From an uncultured Lachnospiraceae bacterium (lineage in GTDB: Bacteria; Bacillota; Clostridia; Lachnospirales; Lachnospiraceae), in assembly GCA_945919075.1 (NCBI GenBank), contig CAMEIX010000010.1, positions 41,498 through 105,497 of the forward strand: DNA of 64,000 nucleotides, in the 5' to 3' direction. Of the stretch, positions 8,949 to 17,384 are shown piece after piece. The number at the start of each line of letters is the position of its first letter. Within the stretch, counting starts at the first letter, position 1. The position numbers were made by a program, and so were the translations under genes. Under the pieces are notes generated by a model, which did no database searches, was not told the origin of the DNA, and worked only from the letters and a program-made list of their open reading frames with translations.

Positions 8949-9591
8949 GACGTCCAAGCCTCCTTTCCACATAACTTCCCAAAAGAGAAACCGGAAGGAG
9001 TATGATCAGGTAGAACACCACTAACAGAAATAAACTCTCTGCGGTTTTGGAATAAATCCCGATTAAATCCTTTGCCGTAAACATCAGATCCATCAAACTG
9101 ATTGCACTGAATACGCTGGTCTCCTTTAACAGGAAGATGACGTTTGCCATAAATGCCGGAAAACTGAGTGCAAAAGCCTGTGGAAAAATGATGTATCGCA
9201 TGGTCTGCAAACCGGAAAGCCCCAGGCTGCAGGCACTTTCAATCTGTACCTTTGCAATGGCTTCGAGTCCGCTTCGAAAGGCTTCTGCCATATAACTTCC
9301 TCCCAAAAATCCAAGTCCCACAGCTCCGCAGACAAAAGCATTCATCTTAAAGCCAATCTTCGGTAATCCGTAGTAGAAGAAAAATAACTGAATAATCAGG
9401 GGTGTGTTTCTGCTGATTTCTATGTACACGGCAACCGCTCCGGTTAAAAAAGGAACTTTGTAATACCTAATCAGCGAACATACAAGACCAATCAACACGG
9501 AAAGGAATATTCCGATGAATCCTACCTGCAGGGTTAATACCGCTGCATCCTTATAAAGTGGTAAAACTTTGTAGATAAAATCCGGATTCAT
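8932..9591 (-). CDS. Polar amino-acid ABC importer, permease 1
   Basis: HisQ/GlnP-type permease of about 219 residues, first gene of the importer operon. EAA loop ESACSLGLSGLQTMRYIIFPQ near residue 130; 'RNTPLIIQLFFFYYGLP' is the typical N-terminal half motif. The ATG at 9591 follows AAAGGAGG by 7 bases; upstream in-frame ATGs lie in the attenuator hairpin. The intrinsic terminator at 9626-9650 lies directly before this gene, so expression depends on read-through. Confidence 0.9.
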   Translation of the reverse strand: MNPDFIYKVLPLYKDAAVLTLQVGFIGIFLSVLIGLVCSLIRYYKVPFLTGAVAVYIEISRNTPLIIQLFFFYYGLPKIGFKMNAFVCGAVGLGFLGGSYMAEAFRSGLEAIAKVQIESACSLGLSGLQTMRYIIFPQAFALSFPAFMANVIFLLKETSVFSAISLMDLMFTAKDLIGIYSKTAESLFLLVVFYLIILLPVSLLGSYVERRLGRHGFGS

Positions 9592-9625
9592 CCTGTTTCC
9601 TCCTTTCCTTCCATTCATTTGGGGC

Positions 9626-9650
9626 AAAAAAATGCCCGGGAGTCCCGGGC
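9626..9650 (-). terminator. Attenuator terminator in the leader of the cystine-type importer
   Basis: On the minus strand GCCCGGG-ACT-CCCGGGC (9650-9634) is followed by ATTTTTTT, a textbook intrinsic terminator, placed 35 bases after the leader-peptide stop and 36 bases before the first structural gene. Its 5' arm overlaps by two bases an alternative 10-bp stem (9649-9658 with 9706-9715) that involves the leader-peptide coding region. Confidence 0.85.
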
Positions 9651-9715
9651 AAGTGACGTTCTCTATCAATCAAAACGGTAAAGAATTAAGCACAACAAAG
9701 TATGCCGTCACCTGC
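9649..9715 (-). promoter_or_regulatory. Alternative (antiterminator-type) stem in the cysteine leader
   Basis: The RNA segment GCAGGUGACG (9715-9706), inside leader codons 22-26, can pair with CGUCACUUGC (9658-9649) over ten bases with one G-U pair. The second segment takes the first two bases of the terminator stem. A ribosome paused at Cys14-16 would leave the first segment free; a ribosome that finishes the peptide would cover it. This fits transcription attenuation by cysteine supply, by analogy with amino-acid biosynthesis leaders; the pairing is seen, the mechanism inferred. Confidence 0.6.
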
Positions 9716-9781
9716 ACAGGACTTAAGCATTCGACAGCAACACATCATGGTATTTAACTCACTTACATGATTTCTTTTCAT
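9686..9781 (-). CDS. Cysteine-rich leader peptide (31 residues)
   Basis: Short gene too small for usual calling. It begins MKRNHVSELNTMMCCCRM and has a second Cys at 22 and a Cys-Cys pair at 29-30: six Cys in 31 residues, including a run of three. A ribosome site AAAGGAG lies 8 bases before the ATG, and the promoter at 9852-9878 reads into it. A terminator and an alternative stem follow. It most probably acts as a cis sensor of Cys-tRNA rather than as a functional peptide. The same arrangement is known in principle for cysteine attenuators with poly-Cys upstream ORFs. Confidence 0.75.
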   Translation of the reverse strand: MKRNHVSELNTMMCCCRMLKSCAGDGILCCA

Positions 9782-9851
9782 TGTACTTTCTCCTTTCTTC
9801 TTTCGCACATCATTTGCTACTTTGTGATGTGCTTCCTTTCGTTGTGGTTAT

Positions 9852-9882
9852 ATTATACCTATTTACCTACTATGTCAATAGG
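9852..9882 (-). promoter_or_regulatory. Promoter-operator of the cysteine leader/importer operon
   Basis: Minus-strand -35 TTGACA (9873-9878) and -10 TATAAT (9852-9857), 15 bases apart. The 25-bp dyad CCTATT...AATAGG (9858-9882) spans spacer and -35. The same block recurs almost unchanged before iscS at 11584-11614. The dyad over a promoter suits an Rrf2-family (IscR/CymR-like) repressor, which is a guess from gene content; no such regulator is in the window. Confidence 0.7.
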
Positions 9883-9897
9883 TTATTATAAAAAATT

Positions 9898-10341
9898 TTA
9901 TTTTTCTTCTGAAACCTCTTCAATGTCCTTTACAGGAGGCTTTAGTCCCGGGATGACAATGTGATTTTTCTGAGCATAATCCCATAATGCTGCATGGATG
10001 GCTTCCTCTGCAAGCAGGGAACAGTGCACCTTTACCGGAGGCAGTCCGTCAAGAGCTTCCATTACTGCCTTATTCGTAATCTGAAGTGCTTCCTCCACCG
10101 TCTTTCCGATAATCAGTTCTGTTGCCATGCTGCTGGTAGCCACTGCGGCACCGCAACCGAAAGTCTTAAATTTTGCATCTTTTACTACATTGTCCTGAAT
10201 ATCCAGATAAATTCTCATAATATCGCCGCATTTTGCATTCCCCACGGTACCCACACCGGAGGCATTCTCGATTTCTCCCACATTTCTGGGATTATTAAAA
10301 TGATCCATTACTTTTTCACTGTATTCCAATACCTGACTCAT
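9898..10341 (-). CDS. iscU: Iron-sulfur cluster scaffold protein IscU/NifU-like
   Basis: Scaffold on which IscS-derived sulfur and iron are assembled into [2Fe-2S]/[4Fe-4S] clusters; 147 residues. The three ligand cysteines are Cys38 (NAKCGD, with Asp40), Cys63 (FGCGAA) and Cys107 (VHCSLL), all in place. The C-terminus is slightly extended and charged. Its ATG overlaps the stop of iscS as ATGA (10338-10341). This is the IscU-IscS pair often called nifU-nifS in Clostridia. Confidence 0.95.
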   Translation of the reverse strand: MSQVLEYSEKVMDHFNNPRNVGEIENASGVGTVGNAKCGDIMRIYLDIQDNVVKDAKFKTFGCGAAVATSSMATELIIGKTVEEALQITNKAVMEALDGLPPVKVHCSLLAEEAIHAALWDYAQKNHIVIPGLKPPVKDIEEVSEEK

Positions 10342-11522
10342 TTTGACTGCTCCTTTACAAAATCTTCGTATAAGGGGGACATACTGCGAAGTCTCCCTAC
10401 AATGGTTTTCAGTTTCTCCACCGTATAATCAATCTCTTCCTTCGTGTTGTCCGCGGACAACGTAAGTCTTAAGGAACCATGTGCAATTTCATGGGGCAGC
10501 CCTATGGCTAAAAGCACATGGGACGGGTCTAAGGAGCCGGAAGTGCATGCCGAACCGCTGGAAGCGCAGATTCCGTTCTGATCAAGCAAAAGTAAAAGAG
10601 ATTCTCCTTCGACAAACCGGAAACTGAAGTTGGCATTACCGGGAAGCCTGTTTACCGCATGTCCATTTAATCTGGTATAAGGAATCTCCTTCAAAACTCT
10701 GCCGATTAAATAATCCCTAAGCTCTATTTCCTTTTCTATTCTCCCTGCAAAAGTCTCGTTTGCCCACTTTGTTGCCGCTCCAAATCCCACAATACCGGGG
10801 GTGTTATAGGTGCCCGCTCTTTTTCCTCTTTCCTGCGCGCCGCCATGGATGAAGGAACCAATCCTCACACCTTCTCTGACATAAAGAATCCCCACACCCT
10901 TGGGGCCGTTTATTTTATGAGCGCTGGCACTGAGCATATCTATGGAAAGTTCATTTAAGTCAATAGGTACATGCCCATAAGCCTGTACCGCATCGGTGTG
11001 GAATAAAATTCCGTGCTCGTGAGCAATTTTCCCGATTTCCTGAATAGGCTCAATAGTCCCAATCTCATTATTGGCAAACATAATGGAAATCAAAATGGTA
11101 TCTTCGCGAATTGCCTTCTTAAGTTCCTCCAAATCCACCAGCCCATTTTCATCCACATTTAAGTAAGTCACCTCGAACCCCAGCTTCTCCAGATATTCAC
11201 AGGTATGAAGAATGGCGTGATGCTCAATCTTAGAGGTAATGATGTGCTTTCCTTTTTCTCTTTTTGCAAAGGCAGTAGCCTTAAGTGCCCAGTTATCGGA
11301 CTCACTTCCCCCTCCGGTAAAATAGATTTCCTTGGGTTTTGCTCCTAAGAAATCCGCAATCTCCCTTCTTGCCTCTTCTACCGCCTTCTGCCCCTCTCCG
11401 GCAAATCGATATACGCTGGAAGCATTTCCATAATATTCTTCAAAATACGGCTTCATGGTTTCCAAAATCTGGGGCTTAACAGCCGTTGTAGCCGCGTTAT
11501 CTAAATAAATGATATTCTCCAT
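10338..11522 (-). CDS. iscS: Cysteine desulfurase IscS/NifS
   Basis: PLP enzyme that takes sulfur from cysteine and passes it to IscU; 394 residues. PLP-lysine Lys203 in SAHKINGPKG and the mobile-loop catalytic Cys326 in SSGSACTSG are present; N-terminal YLDNAATT is typical. First gene of iscS-iscU, transcribed from a promoter whose operator is shared with the cystine-type importer downstream. That links sulfur supply (cystine uptake) with sulfur use (cluster assembly). Confidence 0.95.
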   Translation of the reverse strand: MENIIYLDNAATTAVKPQILETMKPYFEEYYGNASSVYRFAGEGQKAVEEARREIADFLGAKPKEIYFTGGGSESDNWALKATAFAKREKGKHIITSKIEHHAILHTCEYLEKLGFEVTYLNVDENGLVDLEELKKAIREDTILISIMFANNEIGTIEPIQEIGKIAHEHGILFHTDAVQAYGHVPIDLNELSIDMLSASAHKINGPKGVGILYVREGVRIGSFIHGGAQERGKRAGTYNTPGIVGFGAATKWANETFAGRIEKEIELRDYLIGRVLKEIPYTRLNGHAVNRLPGNANFSFRFVEGESLLLLLDQNGICASSGSACTSGSLDPSHVLLAIGLPHEIAHGSLRLTLSADNTKEEIDYTVEKLKTIVGRLRSMSPLYEDFVKEQSK

Positions 11523-11583
11523 AGGTCCTCCTTTGTTGCGATATAGGTGTTTCCTTTTTTAATATTCCTCATCACACTCCTAC

Positions 11584-11614
11584 ATTATACCTATTTGCCT
11601 ACTATGTCAATAGG
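11584..11614 (-). promoter_or_regulatory. Promoter-operator of iscS-iscU
   Basis: Minus-strand TTGACA (11605-11610) and TATAAT (11584-11589), spacer 15, with the 25-bp dyad CCTATT...AATAGG at 11590-11614. It differs from the copy at 9852-9882 by one base across 31. Conservation of spacer bases that a promoter alone would not constrain argues for a shared regulator. Confidence 0.72.
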
Positions 11615-11639
11615 TTGATAGTATCAAATTATAAATGGA

Positions 11640-11880
11640 AAATGCTATTGCATTTCTAACCCCTTTGAGTATAATATGAGTTATCAATAATTCTATAAAT
11701 CTGTTTTTTTCTATTATCTTGGTTATTATTCTTCGTGATAATCGCCAAATAAATCAACTGTTTCCATTTTTAATGAACTAAATTTAATTTTATAACTAAT
11801 ATGGCTTGTATTTTGCACATTGATAATTGAATAGAGGCTTTACACTATGATATAATACCACTTGAGAAGGTGGTGATGGT
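11640..11880. other. Intergenic, AT-rich; promoter of small gene only
   Basis: No gene is seen. Near its right end a plus-strand promoter can be read: TTGAAT (11826-11831), 18 bases, TATAAT (11850-11855), shortly before the 61-residue gene. Confidence 0.4.
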
Positions 11881-12066
11881 ATGAAAGAGAGTGATGAAAT
11901 ATTGACACTTGAAGAACAAAAACAAATAATTATTGATAATTACATCAACCTGATGAGAATCAAAGCACACGAACAGGGCACAAATAAAGAATTGGAATAC
12001 CAAATAAAAATTACAAAAGTGAAACTTTCAACTTTTGGAATAGACATATCAGACTTAGAATATTAA
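11881..12066 (+). CDS. Small hypothetical helical protein (61 residues)
   Basis: Not recognised. The product is charged and probably all helical (LEEQKQIIIDNYINLMRIKA), with no Cys and no membrane segment. Support for a real gene: GGTGGTGATGGT site just before the ATG, a possible promoter at 11826-11855 and an intrinsic terminator directly after it. It vaguely recalls short Spo0E-like two-helix proteins but lacks their SQELD motif, so I do not assign it. Confidence 0.55.
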   Translation: MKESDEILTLEEQKQIIIDNYINLMRIKAHEQGTNKELEYQIKITKVKLSTFGIDISDLEY

Positions 12067-12082
12067 CCATCAAAACGATAGA

Positions 12083-12128
12083 GGGTGTAAAGTCTTTATT
12101 GAGCAATCAATGACTTAACACCCTTTTT
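12083..12128 (+). terminator. Intrinsic terminator after the 61-residue gene
   Basis: GGGTGTAAAGTC (12083-12094) pairs with GACTTAACACCC (12112-12123) with one mismatch and is followed by TTTTT on the plus strand. The oppositely oriented kinase gene ends 12 bases further on, so the hairpin may serve both directions. Confidence 0.75.
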
Positions 12129-12139
12129 CCGCTTTTCAA

Positions 12140-13375
12140 TCACACCTTCCCGAACACTGCCGTAACGCCCATATATCCGTCCTTAATTTCCGCAAAAATT
12201 TCACCGTTCATCTTGCGCATAAGTTCCCGGCAGATGTAAAGTCCCAGACCGCTGCCTTTTTCGTTTTCCGCATTTGTGCCTCGCCAGAAGCTTTCGAAAA
12301 TATGGGGCAAATCCGTATCCTCTAAACTACATCCACTGTTTTTTACGGTTACGAGAATACAGCCATCCTCCTCACAAATGCGGATTTCAATGCTCTTTCC
12401 GTCACCGTATTTTATCGCATTTTCCATGACATTCTGAATCACTTCCACGCTTCGGTCAAGATCGCCGCTAATCAGACAGTCGACGAAACTTCCCACAGTG
12501 AAATCCGTCTTTATGAGCAACAGCTTTTCCGCGTAATAAAGCCGGATTTTATTTATAAGCTCCGAAAGATAAAACTCACCGCTATTTACTTCAAGGCTTA
12601 GAAAATCCTCTCTTGAGGCGGTAACAATTTCCGAAACATAGTTTTCAATCTCATCCGCTTTCGCATTAATATTTTCCGCAATTTCCAGCTGTTTTTCGGG
12701 GCTTTCATAAAGTCCCTTTGACAGCGCCTTTGCGTACAGCTTTATGGCTGACAGCGGCGTTTTAATATCGTGGGATAAAGACAACAGAAGCATTTTCTTA
12801 TCCCTTTGTAAACCTAATTCACGCTCCCTTTGCTGCTCCATATTTTCACGAAGCATATCCACGCCCCATAGAAATCGCCCGAAAAAGCGGTTTTTTGTTT
12901 CCTTCACGGGTGCGGTAAGATTGCCCTTTGAGAGTTCATAAGGAATGTCGGTAAGCTTTTCAAATGGCTTTAAGATTTGAAACCTTATGTACAGCATAAC
13001 CCCGATAAGCATAACCGCTAAACTTAAGAGAATTGCATTCACGGTTAAAATCAGTTTTGTTCTGTCCGTACCACCCTGCACATTGTAATCAAAACGATAC
13101 AGCTTACCGCCAATCTCACGAATCACATAATCGCTGTCAGAACCGTAAAAATCGTCCGTATCTGAAAAACCGGATACCCCCGTCACATACTCGCAGCTAA
13201 CCAGATCGGGAATTTCAAGGTTATCCTTTTCCATTTCACGGACAAGTCGGCTGATCTCCACAAGATAGGGCCTTCCGCTTTCCTTATGATCCGTAAACAG
13301 TATCCCATTTTCAATGATAAAGACTGCAATGATGACGGTAATCACAACCGCAAAAATTCTATTAAATGCTTTCAT
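12140..13375 (-). CDS. Sensor histidine kinase of ABC-exporter two-component system
   Basis: Membrane kinase, 411 residues: N-terminal membrane segment (about 8-28), a ~75-residue extracytoplasmic loop, second segment (about 108-132), HAMP-like linker, HisKA with phospho-acceptor in SLSHDIKTPL (about residue 205), and HATPase with NAIKYGDG, then GSGLGLYICRE. Its start overlaps the regulator gene by 14 bases. With the ABC pair upstream it forms a permease-ATPase-regulator-kinase operon like those that sense peptide antibiotics or envelope stress. Confidence 0.9.
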   Translation of the reverse strand: MKAFNRIFAVVITVIIAVFIIENGILFTDHKESGRPYLVEISRLVREMEKDNLEIPDLVSCEYVTGVSGFSDTDDFYGSDSDYVIREIGGKLYRFDYNVQGGTDRTKLILTVNAILLSLAVMLIGVMLYIRFQILKPFEKLTDIPYELSKGNLTAPVKETKNRFFGRFLWGVDMLRENMEQQRERELGLQRDKKMLLLSLSHDIKTPLSAIKLYAKALSKGLYESPEKQLEIAENINAKADEIENYVSEIVTASREDFLSLEVNSGEFYLSELINKIRLYYAEKLLLIKTDFTVGSFVDCLISGDLDRSVEVIQNVMENAIKYGDGKSIEIRICEEDGCILVTVKNSGCSLEDTDLPHIFESFWRGTNAENEKGSGLGLYICRELMRKMNGEIFAEIKDGYMGVTAVFGKV

Positions 13376-14030
13376 ATTTGTAGCCCACTCCCCATACTGT
13401 CTGAATTTTTAACGGATTTTTGGGGTCATCCTCAATTTTTTCACGCAGCCATTTGATATGAACGGTAAGGGTCTGATACTCCGAGGAACTGTCGCTGCCC
13501 CAAACCTGGCTAAACAGGTATTCCTTGGTCATAGCCCTCCCCTTATTTTCTACAAGGAGTACCAAAAGTTCAAACTCCTTTGCAGTCATTTCCAGCTGCA
13601 CATCCTTTTTATACACTGTGCGGCTTAACTTGTTGATACGGATATCACCGCAGATAAGCTCGTCAACCCCATATCTGCGCTTGAAAATCCCACCGATTTT
13701 TGCAAGCATGATATCAATATCATAGGGCTTCTCGATGTAATCATCCGCACCCAGTAAAAGTCCGTTCAGCTTGTCCTCCTTTTCGGTTTTGGCACTGACG
13801 ATCAGGATGGGCGTGTTGCTTTCCTCCCGGATTTTTCGGCAAATGGCAAAGCCGTTAGTATCGGGAAGCATTATATCAAGCACAATAAGCCTTGCGCCGT
13901 ATTTTTCATACAGCGACAAGGCTTTTTCCCCTGTTGCGGCAACCGATACCGTATAATTTTCTGCACGGAGAAAATCACATAACAGATTCGCAAGTTCTCT
14001 ATTATCTTCTACGATTAAAATGTCGGTCAT
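13362..14030 (-). CDS. OmpR/PhoB-family response regulator
   Basis: 222 residues: receiver domain with Asp51 or so in LIVLDIMLPDTNG, Lys in IVSAKTEKED and a C-terminal winged helix (VQLEMTAKEFELLVLLVENKGRAMTK then TVHIKWLREKI). Partner of the overlapping kinase gene; probable target is the promoter of the adjacent ABC exporter. AGGATAAGCT precedes the ATG. Confidence 0.93.
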   Translation of the reverse strand: MTDILIVEDNRELANLLCDFLRAENYTVSVAATGEKALSLYEKYGARLIVLDIMLPDTNGFAICRKIREESNTPILIVSAKTEKEDKLNGLLLGADDYIEKPYDIDIMLAKIGGIFKRRYGVDELICGDIRINKLSRTVYKKDVQLEMTAKEFELLVLLVENKGRAMTKEYLFSQVWGSDSSSEYQTLTVHIKWLREKIEDDPKNPLKIQTVWGVGYKYESI

Positions 14031-14088
14031 AGCTTATCCTTTCTGCCCAGATGGACAAAACAAGCTGTGTCTATACGCATTTACGTAT

Positions 14089-14853
14089 TTACCAGCCCAA
14101 CTCTAAAAGCCAGTTATTTAGCGCACGTTCCCGTTCCCGCATCTGCGAAGCATTTTCATACTTACCTAAACTATACTCGCCTTTGATGTTTCCATCAACT
14201 ATATACATCACTCTGGTACACTTTGCAGCAACTTTTACATCATGCGTTACTAACATAATCGTAGTCCCTTCGTGGTTGAGCTTTGTAAGCTCCTCCATCA
14301 CCTCATCCGAGGAGGTTCTGTTAAGCGCGCCCGTGGGTTCATCGGCAAAAATCATTTTCGGGTTGTTTATCATACTGCGACATATGCAGGCACGCTGGAG
14401 CTGACCTCCCGAAACCTCATTGATGTCGTTGTCGGCAATGTCGATAATTCCCAGTTTACGCATGAAATCCTGCCCTCGCAAAAGGATTTCCTTTCGGCTT
14501 TCGGTGTGCTTTTTTGATTGTACCGCAGGAAGAATAATATTATCAAGAACGGTAAGATTTTTTAACATATACATCTGCTGAAAAATAAATCCCATTTCAT
14601 CCAGACGCAGGTCCGCAAGCTCTTTTTCACCCATTTTCGCCATATTCTTCCCGCCAAATAAAACCTCGCCTGCGGTAATGCCGTCCATACCGGAAACGGC
14701 ATACAAAAGGGTGGATTTGCCCGAACCCGAAGGACCCATAATGGCTACCATTTCGCCCTCGTCTACGGTGAAATTCACGTTTTTTAAGACGTTGTTCTGA
14801 CGCTTGTTTACGATATAGGTTTTGCAAAGATCTTTTACTTCGAGAATATTCAT
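14089..14853 (-). CDS. ABC exporter ATPase (MacB/BceA/LolD-like)
   Basis: 254 residues. Walker A GPSGSGKST, signature VSGGQLQR, Walker B MIFADEPTGALN and switch LVTHD are present; 'DEPTGALN' is typical of the ATPases that work with FtsX-like permeases. It is 14 bases downstream of the permease gene. The complex likely uses a mechanotransmission cycle to remove or protect against a membrane-active compound; the compound is unknown. Confidence 0.92.
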   Translation of the reverse strand: MNILEVKDLCKTYIVNKRQNNVLKNVNFTVDEGEMVAIMGPSGSGKSTLLYAVSGMDGITAGEVLFGGKNMAKMGEKELADLRLDEMGFIFQQMYMLKNLTVLDNIILPAVQSKKHTESRKEILLRGQDFMRKLGIIDIADNDINEVSGGQLQRACICRSMINNPKMIFADEPTGALNRTSSDEVMEELTKLNHEGTTIMLVTHDVKVAAKCTRVMYIVDGNIKGEYSLGKYENASQMRERERALNNWLLELGW

Positions 14854-14867
14854 AGTAGTTTCCTTTC

Positions 14868-17234
14868 TTATTCCATGTTGGCTGTATCGGAAGATTTGAT
14901 TTTTCTTGTATAAAGTGAGGTTAAAAATGCGCTGACGGTTGTTGTCACAAGAACGATAACCGGCAGGATAAGATACATTTCCATCGGATTTACCACATAA
15001 TCAACCGCAAGTTCCATACCCATCATCTTAAAAACAGGGTCAATACAAAGGTGAGTTAAGGGCATTGCGAAAATTTCGCCGATAATTACCGCAATAAGTC
15101 CCACGAATAAAAATCGTAATGCGTGGTAGGCATAGATTTTTCCGTTTCGTGTACCGATTGCTTTCATAAGTGCGATTTCGCCCTGTTCCTTTGCAATAAA
15201 GGAACGCTCCATAAGCACAGTGATAAGTGCTACTAAAACAATGGTGAGGATTGCAACCATTGATTTTACTGCATTAAGGGTATCCGCAACACCTGTCATA
15301 TTGTCTACAAATTCCGGACAAGTCTGTATTTTGTCAATTTTCGGGTATAACGCATAGATTCTTTCCACTCTTCGTCTGATTTCCTCATCATCAGGGTGAT
15401 CATCAAATATAACCTGCGTAAAGATACCACCATGTGCCTGAATATAATCTATCTTTTCGTCTGCATAAAATCTGATTCCGTCACCCATACTGTGCATGGA
15501 CTGGAAAAAGGCTGTTATAATAAATTCCCTTTTTCCCTCTAAAGTTTCTATGGTTACCGTATCGCCGATATTCGCCTTAAGCTTGTCCGCTGACATTCTG
15601 GTTATGGCAATTTCTCCGCAGTTTTGCGGCGCAGTGCCTTCCGTATATTCGTACATATCCATCGTTGTGCCAGTGCCCTGATATGCCGTAATTTTCGCAT
15701 GGTTTTCACCGTGGAATACGGGAAACGAAAACATAATCTCCTGTACACAGTTTGCAGGCATATCGTTTTTCGCCAGAGTATTTTCCATTTCCGCCAGATA
15801 CTCCTCTAACTTTTCACGACCATCCTTTGTCAGAAATTCGTTTATTTTACCGTTTATAATAATATCGCAATCCGCTATCCCAAAGGTGTAAATCAGCGTA
15901 TCGCTTTTCAGCGTTGTAACCGAAGCAGAAAGGATAAGCATAAGGGACAGGCAGAGAAAGAAAGTCAGTGCGATAATGCCGAAACGCTTAGGACTGCTTA
16001 CTATGTCGTTAAGAGCAAGAAAAGAGGTTGCAGGAAGCTTTGATTTTCCAAGGCTCATTATGCTCTTCTTTCGGAAGCGTTCGCCTGTCTGTCCGTTTCG
16101 GATGGCGTCTATAGGAGTCATTTTCTTTACCTTACCCGTGCAGCCATAGCAGAACAGAAGAATGACTGCAACAACAAGCACCGTACAGATAATGTTTATA
16201 AAAATCGGATTTTGATTACCCATAATAATCGACTGTGAGGAAACGCTCATAAGCATTTCACCGAACGGGAAGCTAAACGCAAGACCTATAACTGAACCGC
16301 TTATGGAAAGCGCTGCATATTTAACAAGATAAAGTCCGCGAATTTTCAGGTTGCTGATACCGATTGCCTTCATTACGCCGATTTCTCGGAATTCCTCGGA
16401 TAATGTAAAGGTAATAGTAAAACGGAGTACTACAAATGCAACTGCAATAAGCATAAAGCTTACCACAAGGAGAATACCTATTACAATCATATCGAAAATG
16501 TATGTGAATTTCATATATGTCCTGTCCATCCCAATCTGACTGTTATCAATAACCGGCCTGATTTCAGAGAGCATTGTATACATGTCCGAGGTATTTAAGT
16601 AAAGCAATTCACAGCCGTAAAAAGCTTCGATTTCATCATTTGAGATGTACGCTTTAAAATCCTCGGCACTTATTATATAACGGGTCAGATTCATCGAATT
16701 TGAGCCGAAAATTGCGTCCTTGATACCTCCTGCTAACGTAAACTCACAGCGTACACTATCAATTTCAACAGTGATTTTATCGCCGATTTCAAGCCCGAGG
16801 TTTTTCACATCACGGGCAGTCAGATAAATCTCGCCTTTATTTACGTTTTCGAGGATGCTGCCGTCTTCAAGGAAATAATTCATAGCTATATCGCTCTGAA
16901 GCATATTGGTACCGCCTGAAATGCCTATGCTTTCATCTTCAAAGGAAATCTGGTCAGACGACATACAAATAACTTTTTCCTTGTTATAGCTTTCAACTGA
17001 CAAGGCGGAATTAATAATTCTGTCAATATCAGCACTGTTGGATTTATTCATAATTGCCGCCAGATAATCAGGCACATTCGCCATTTCAAAATAATTGTCC
17101 AGCGCCGTAGTAACGCTGATAATATTGTTCACACTTGAGGATACGAACATGGAAGCAAGTATGATAAATACAAGCAGAATTATGTTCATTGCCTTTTTTC
17201 GTTTCAGGTCTTTTTTTAGAATGTTGAGATACAT
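14868..17234 (-). CDS. ABC exporter permease, two FtsX-like domains
   Basis: About 788 residues. One N-terminal membrane span, a large extracytoplasmic domain, three spans (about 230-390) with the FtsX signature FREIGVMKAIGISNLKIRGLY, a second extracytoplasmic domain, and a second FtsX set near the C-terminus (QGEIALMKAIGTRNGKIY). The ATG at 17234 follows AAAGGGG; longer in-frame starts have no site. First gene of the permease-ATPase-regulator-kinase operon. Confidence 0.88.
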   Translation of the reverse strand: MYLNILKKDLKRKKAMNIILLVFIILASMFVSSSVNNIISVTTALDNYFEMANVPDYLAAIMNKSNSADIDRIINSALSVESYNKEKVICMSSDQISFEDESIGISGGTNMLQSDIAMNYFLEDGSILENVNKGEIYLTARDVKNLGLEIGDKITVEIDSVRCEFTLAGGIKDAIFGSNSMNLTRYIISAEDFKAYISNDEIEAFYGCELLYLNTSDMYTMLSEIRPVIDNSQIGMDRTYMKFTYIFDMIVIGILLVVSFMLIAVAFVVLRFTITFTLSEEFREIGVMKAIGISNLKIRGLYLVKYAALSISGSVIGLAFSFPFGEMLMSVSSQSIIMGNQNPIFINIICTVLVVAVILLFCYGCTGKVKKMTPIDAIRNGQTGERFRKKSIMSLGKSKLPATSFLALNDIVSSPKRFGIIALTFFLCLSLMLILSASVTTLKSDTLIYTFGIADCDIIINGKINEFLTKDGREKLEEYLAEMENTLAKNDMPANCVQEIMFSFPVFHGENHAKITAYQGTGTTMDMYEYTEGTAPQNCGEIAITRMSADKLKANIGDTVTIETLEGKREFIITAFFQSMHSMGDGIRFYADEKIDYIQAHGGIFTQVIFDDHPDDEEIRRRVERIYALYPKIDKIQTCPEFVDNMTGVADTLNAVKSMVAILTIVLVALITVLMERSFIAKEQGEIALMKAIGTRNGKIYAYHALRFLFVGLIAVIIGEIFAMPLTHLCIDPVFKMMGMELAVDYVVNPMEMYLILPVIVLVTTTVSAFLTSLYTRKIKSSDTANME

Positions 17235-17342
17235 TTTAATGCCCCTTTCTACGTTATGAGTGCATTGTATCAGAGAAATTATTAAATAATCCTTAAATCC
17301 GGAAATTAATTTTATTTTATAGATTTTCCGGATAAAATGCAA

Positions 17343-17372
17343 AACAGGCGTATGCTTTTTCATACGCCTGTT
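17343..17372 (-). terminator. Terminator of the HipA-like gene
   Basis: Perfect 12-bp stem AACAGGCGTATG / CATACGCCTGTT with a 6-base loop, located 13 bases after the stop of the HipA-like gene. On the minus strand the stem is followed by TTGCATTTT, a modest T-rich tail. Confidence 0.65.
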
Positions 17373-17384
17373 GGAACATATTTT

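Noticed and set aside
11881..12066. Spo0E-like phosphatase
   Set aside because: Size fits but the SQELD signature is missing, so only a hypothetical call was made.
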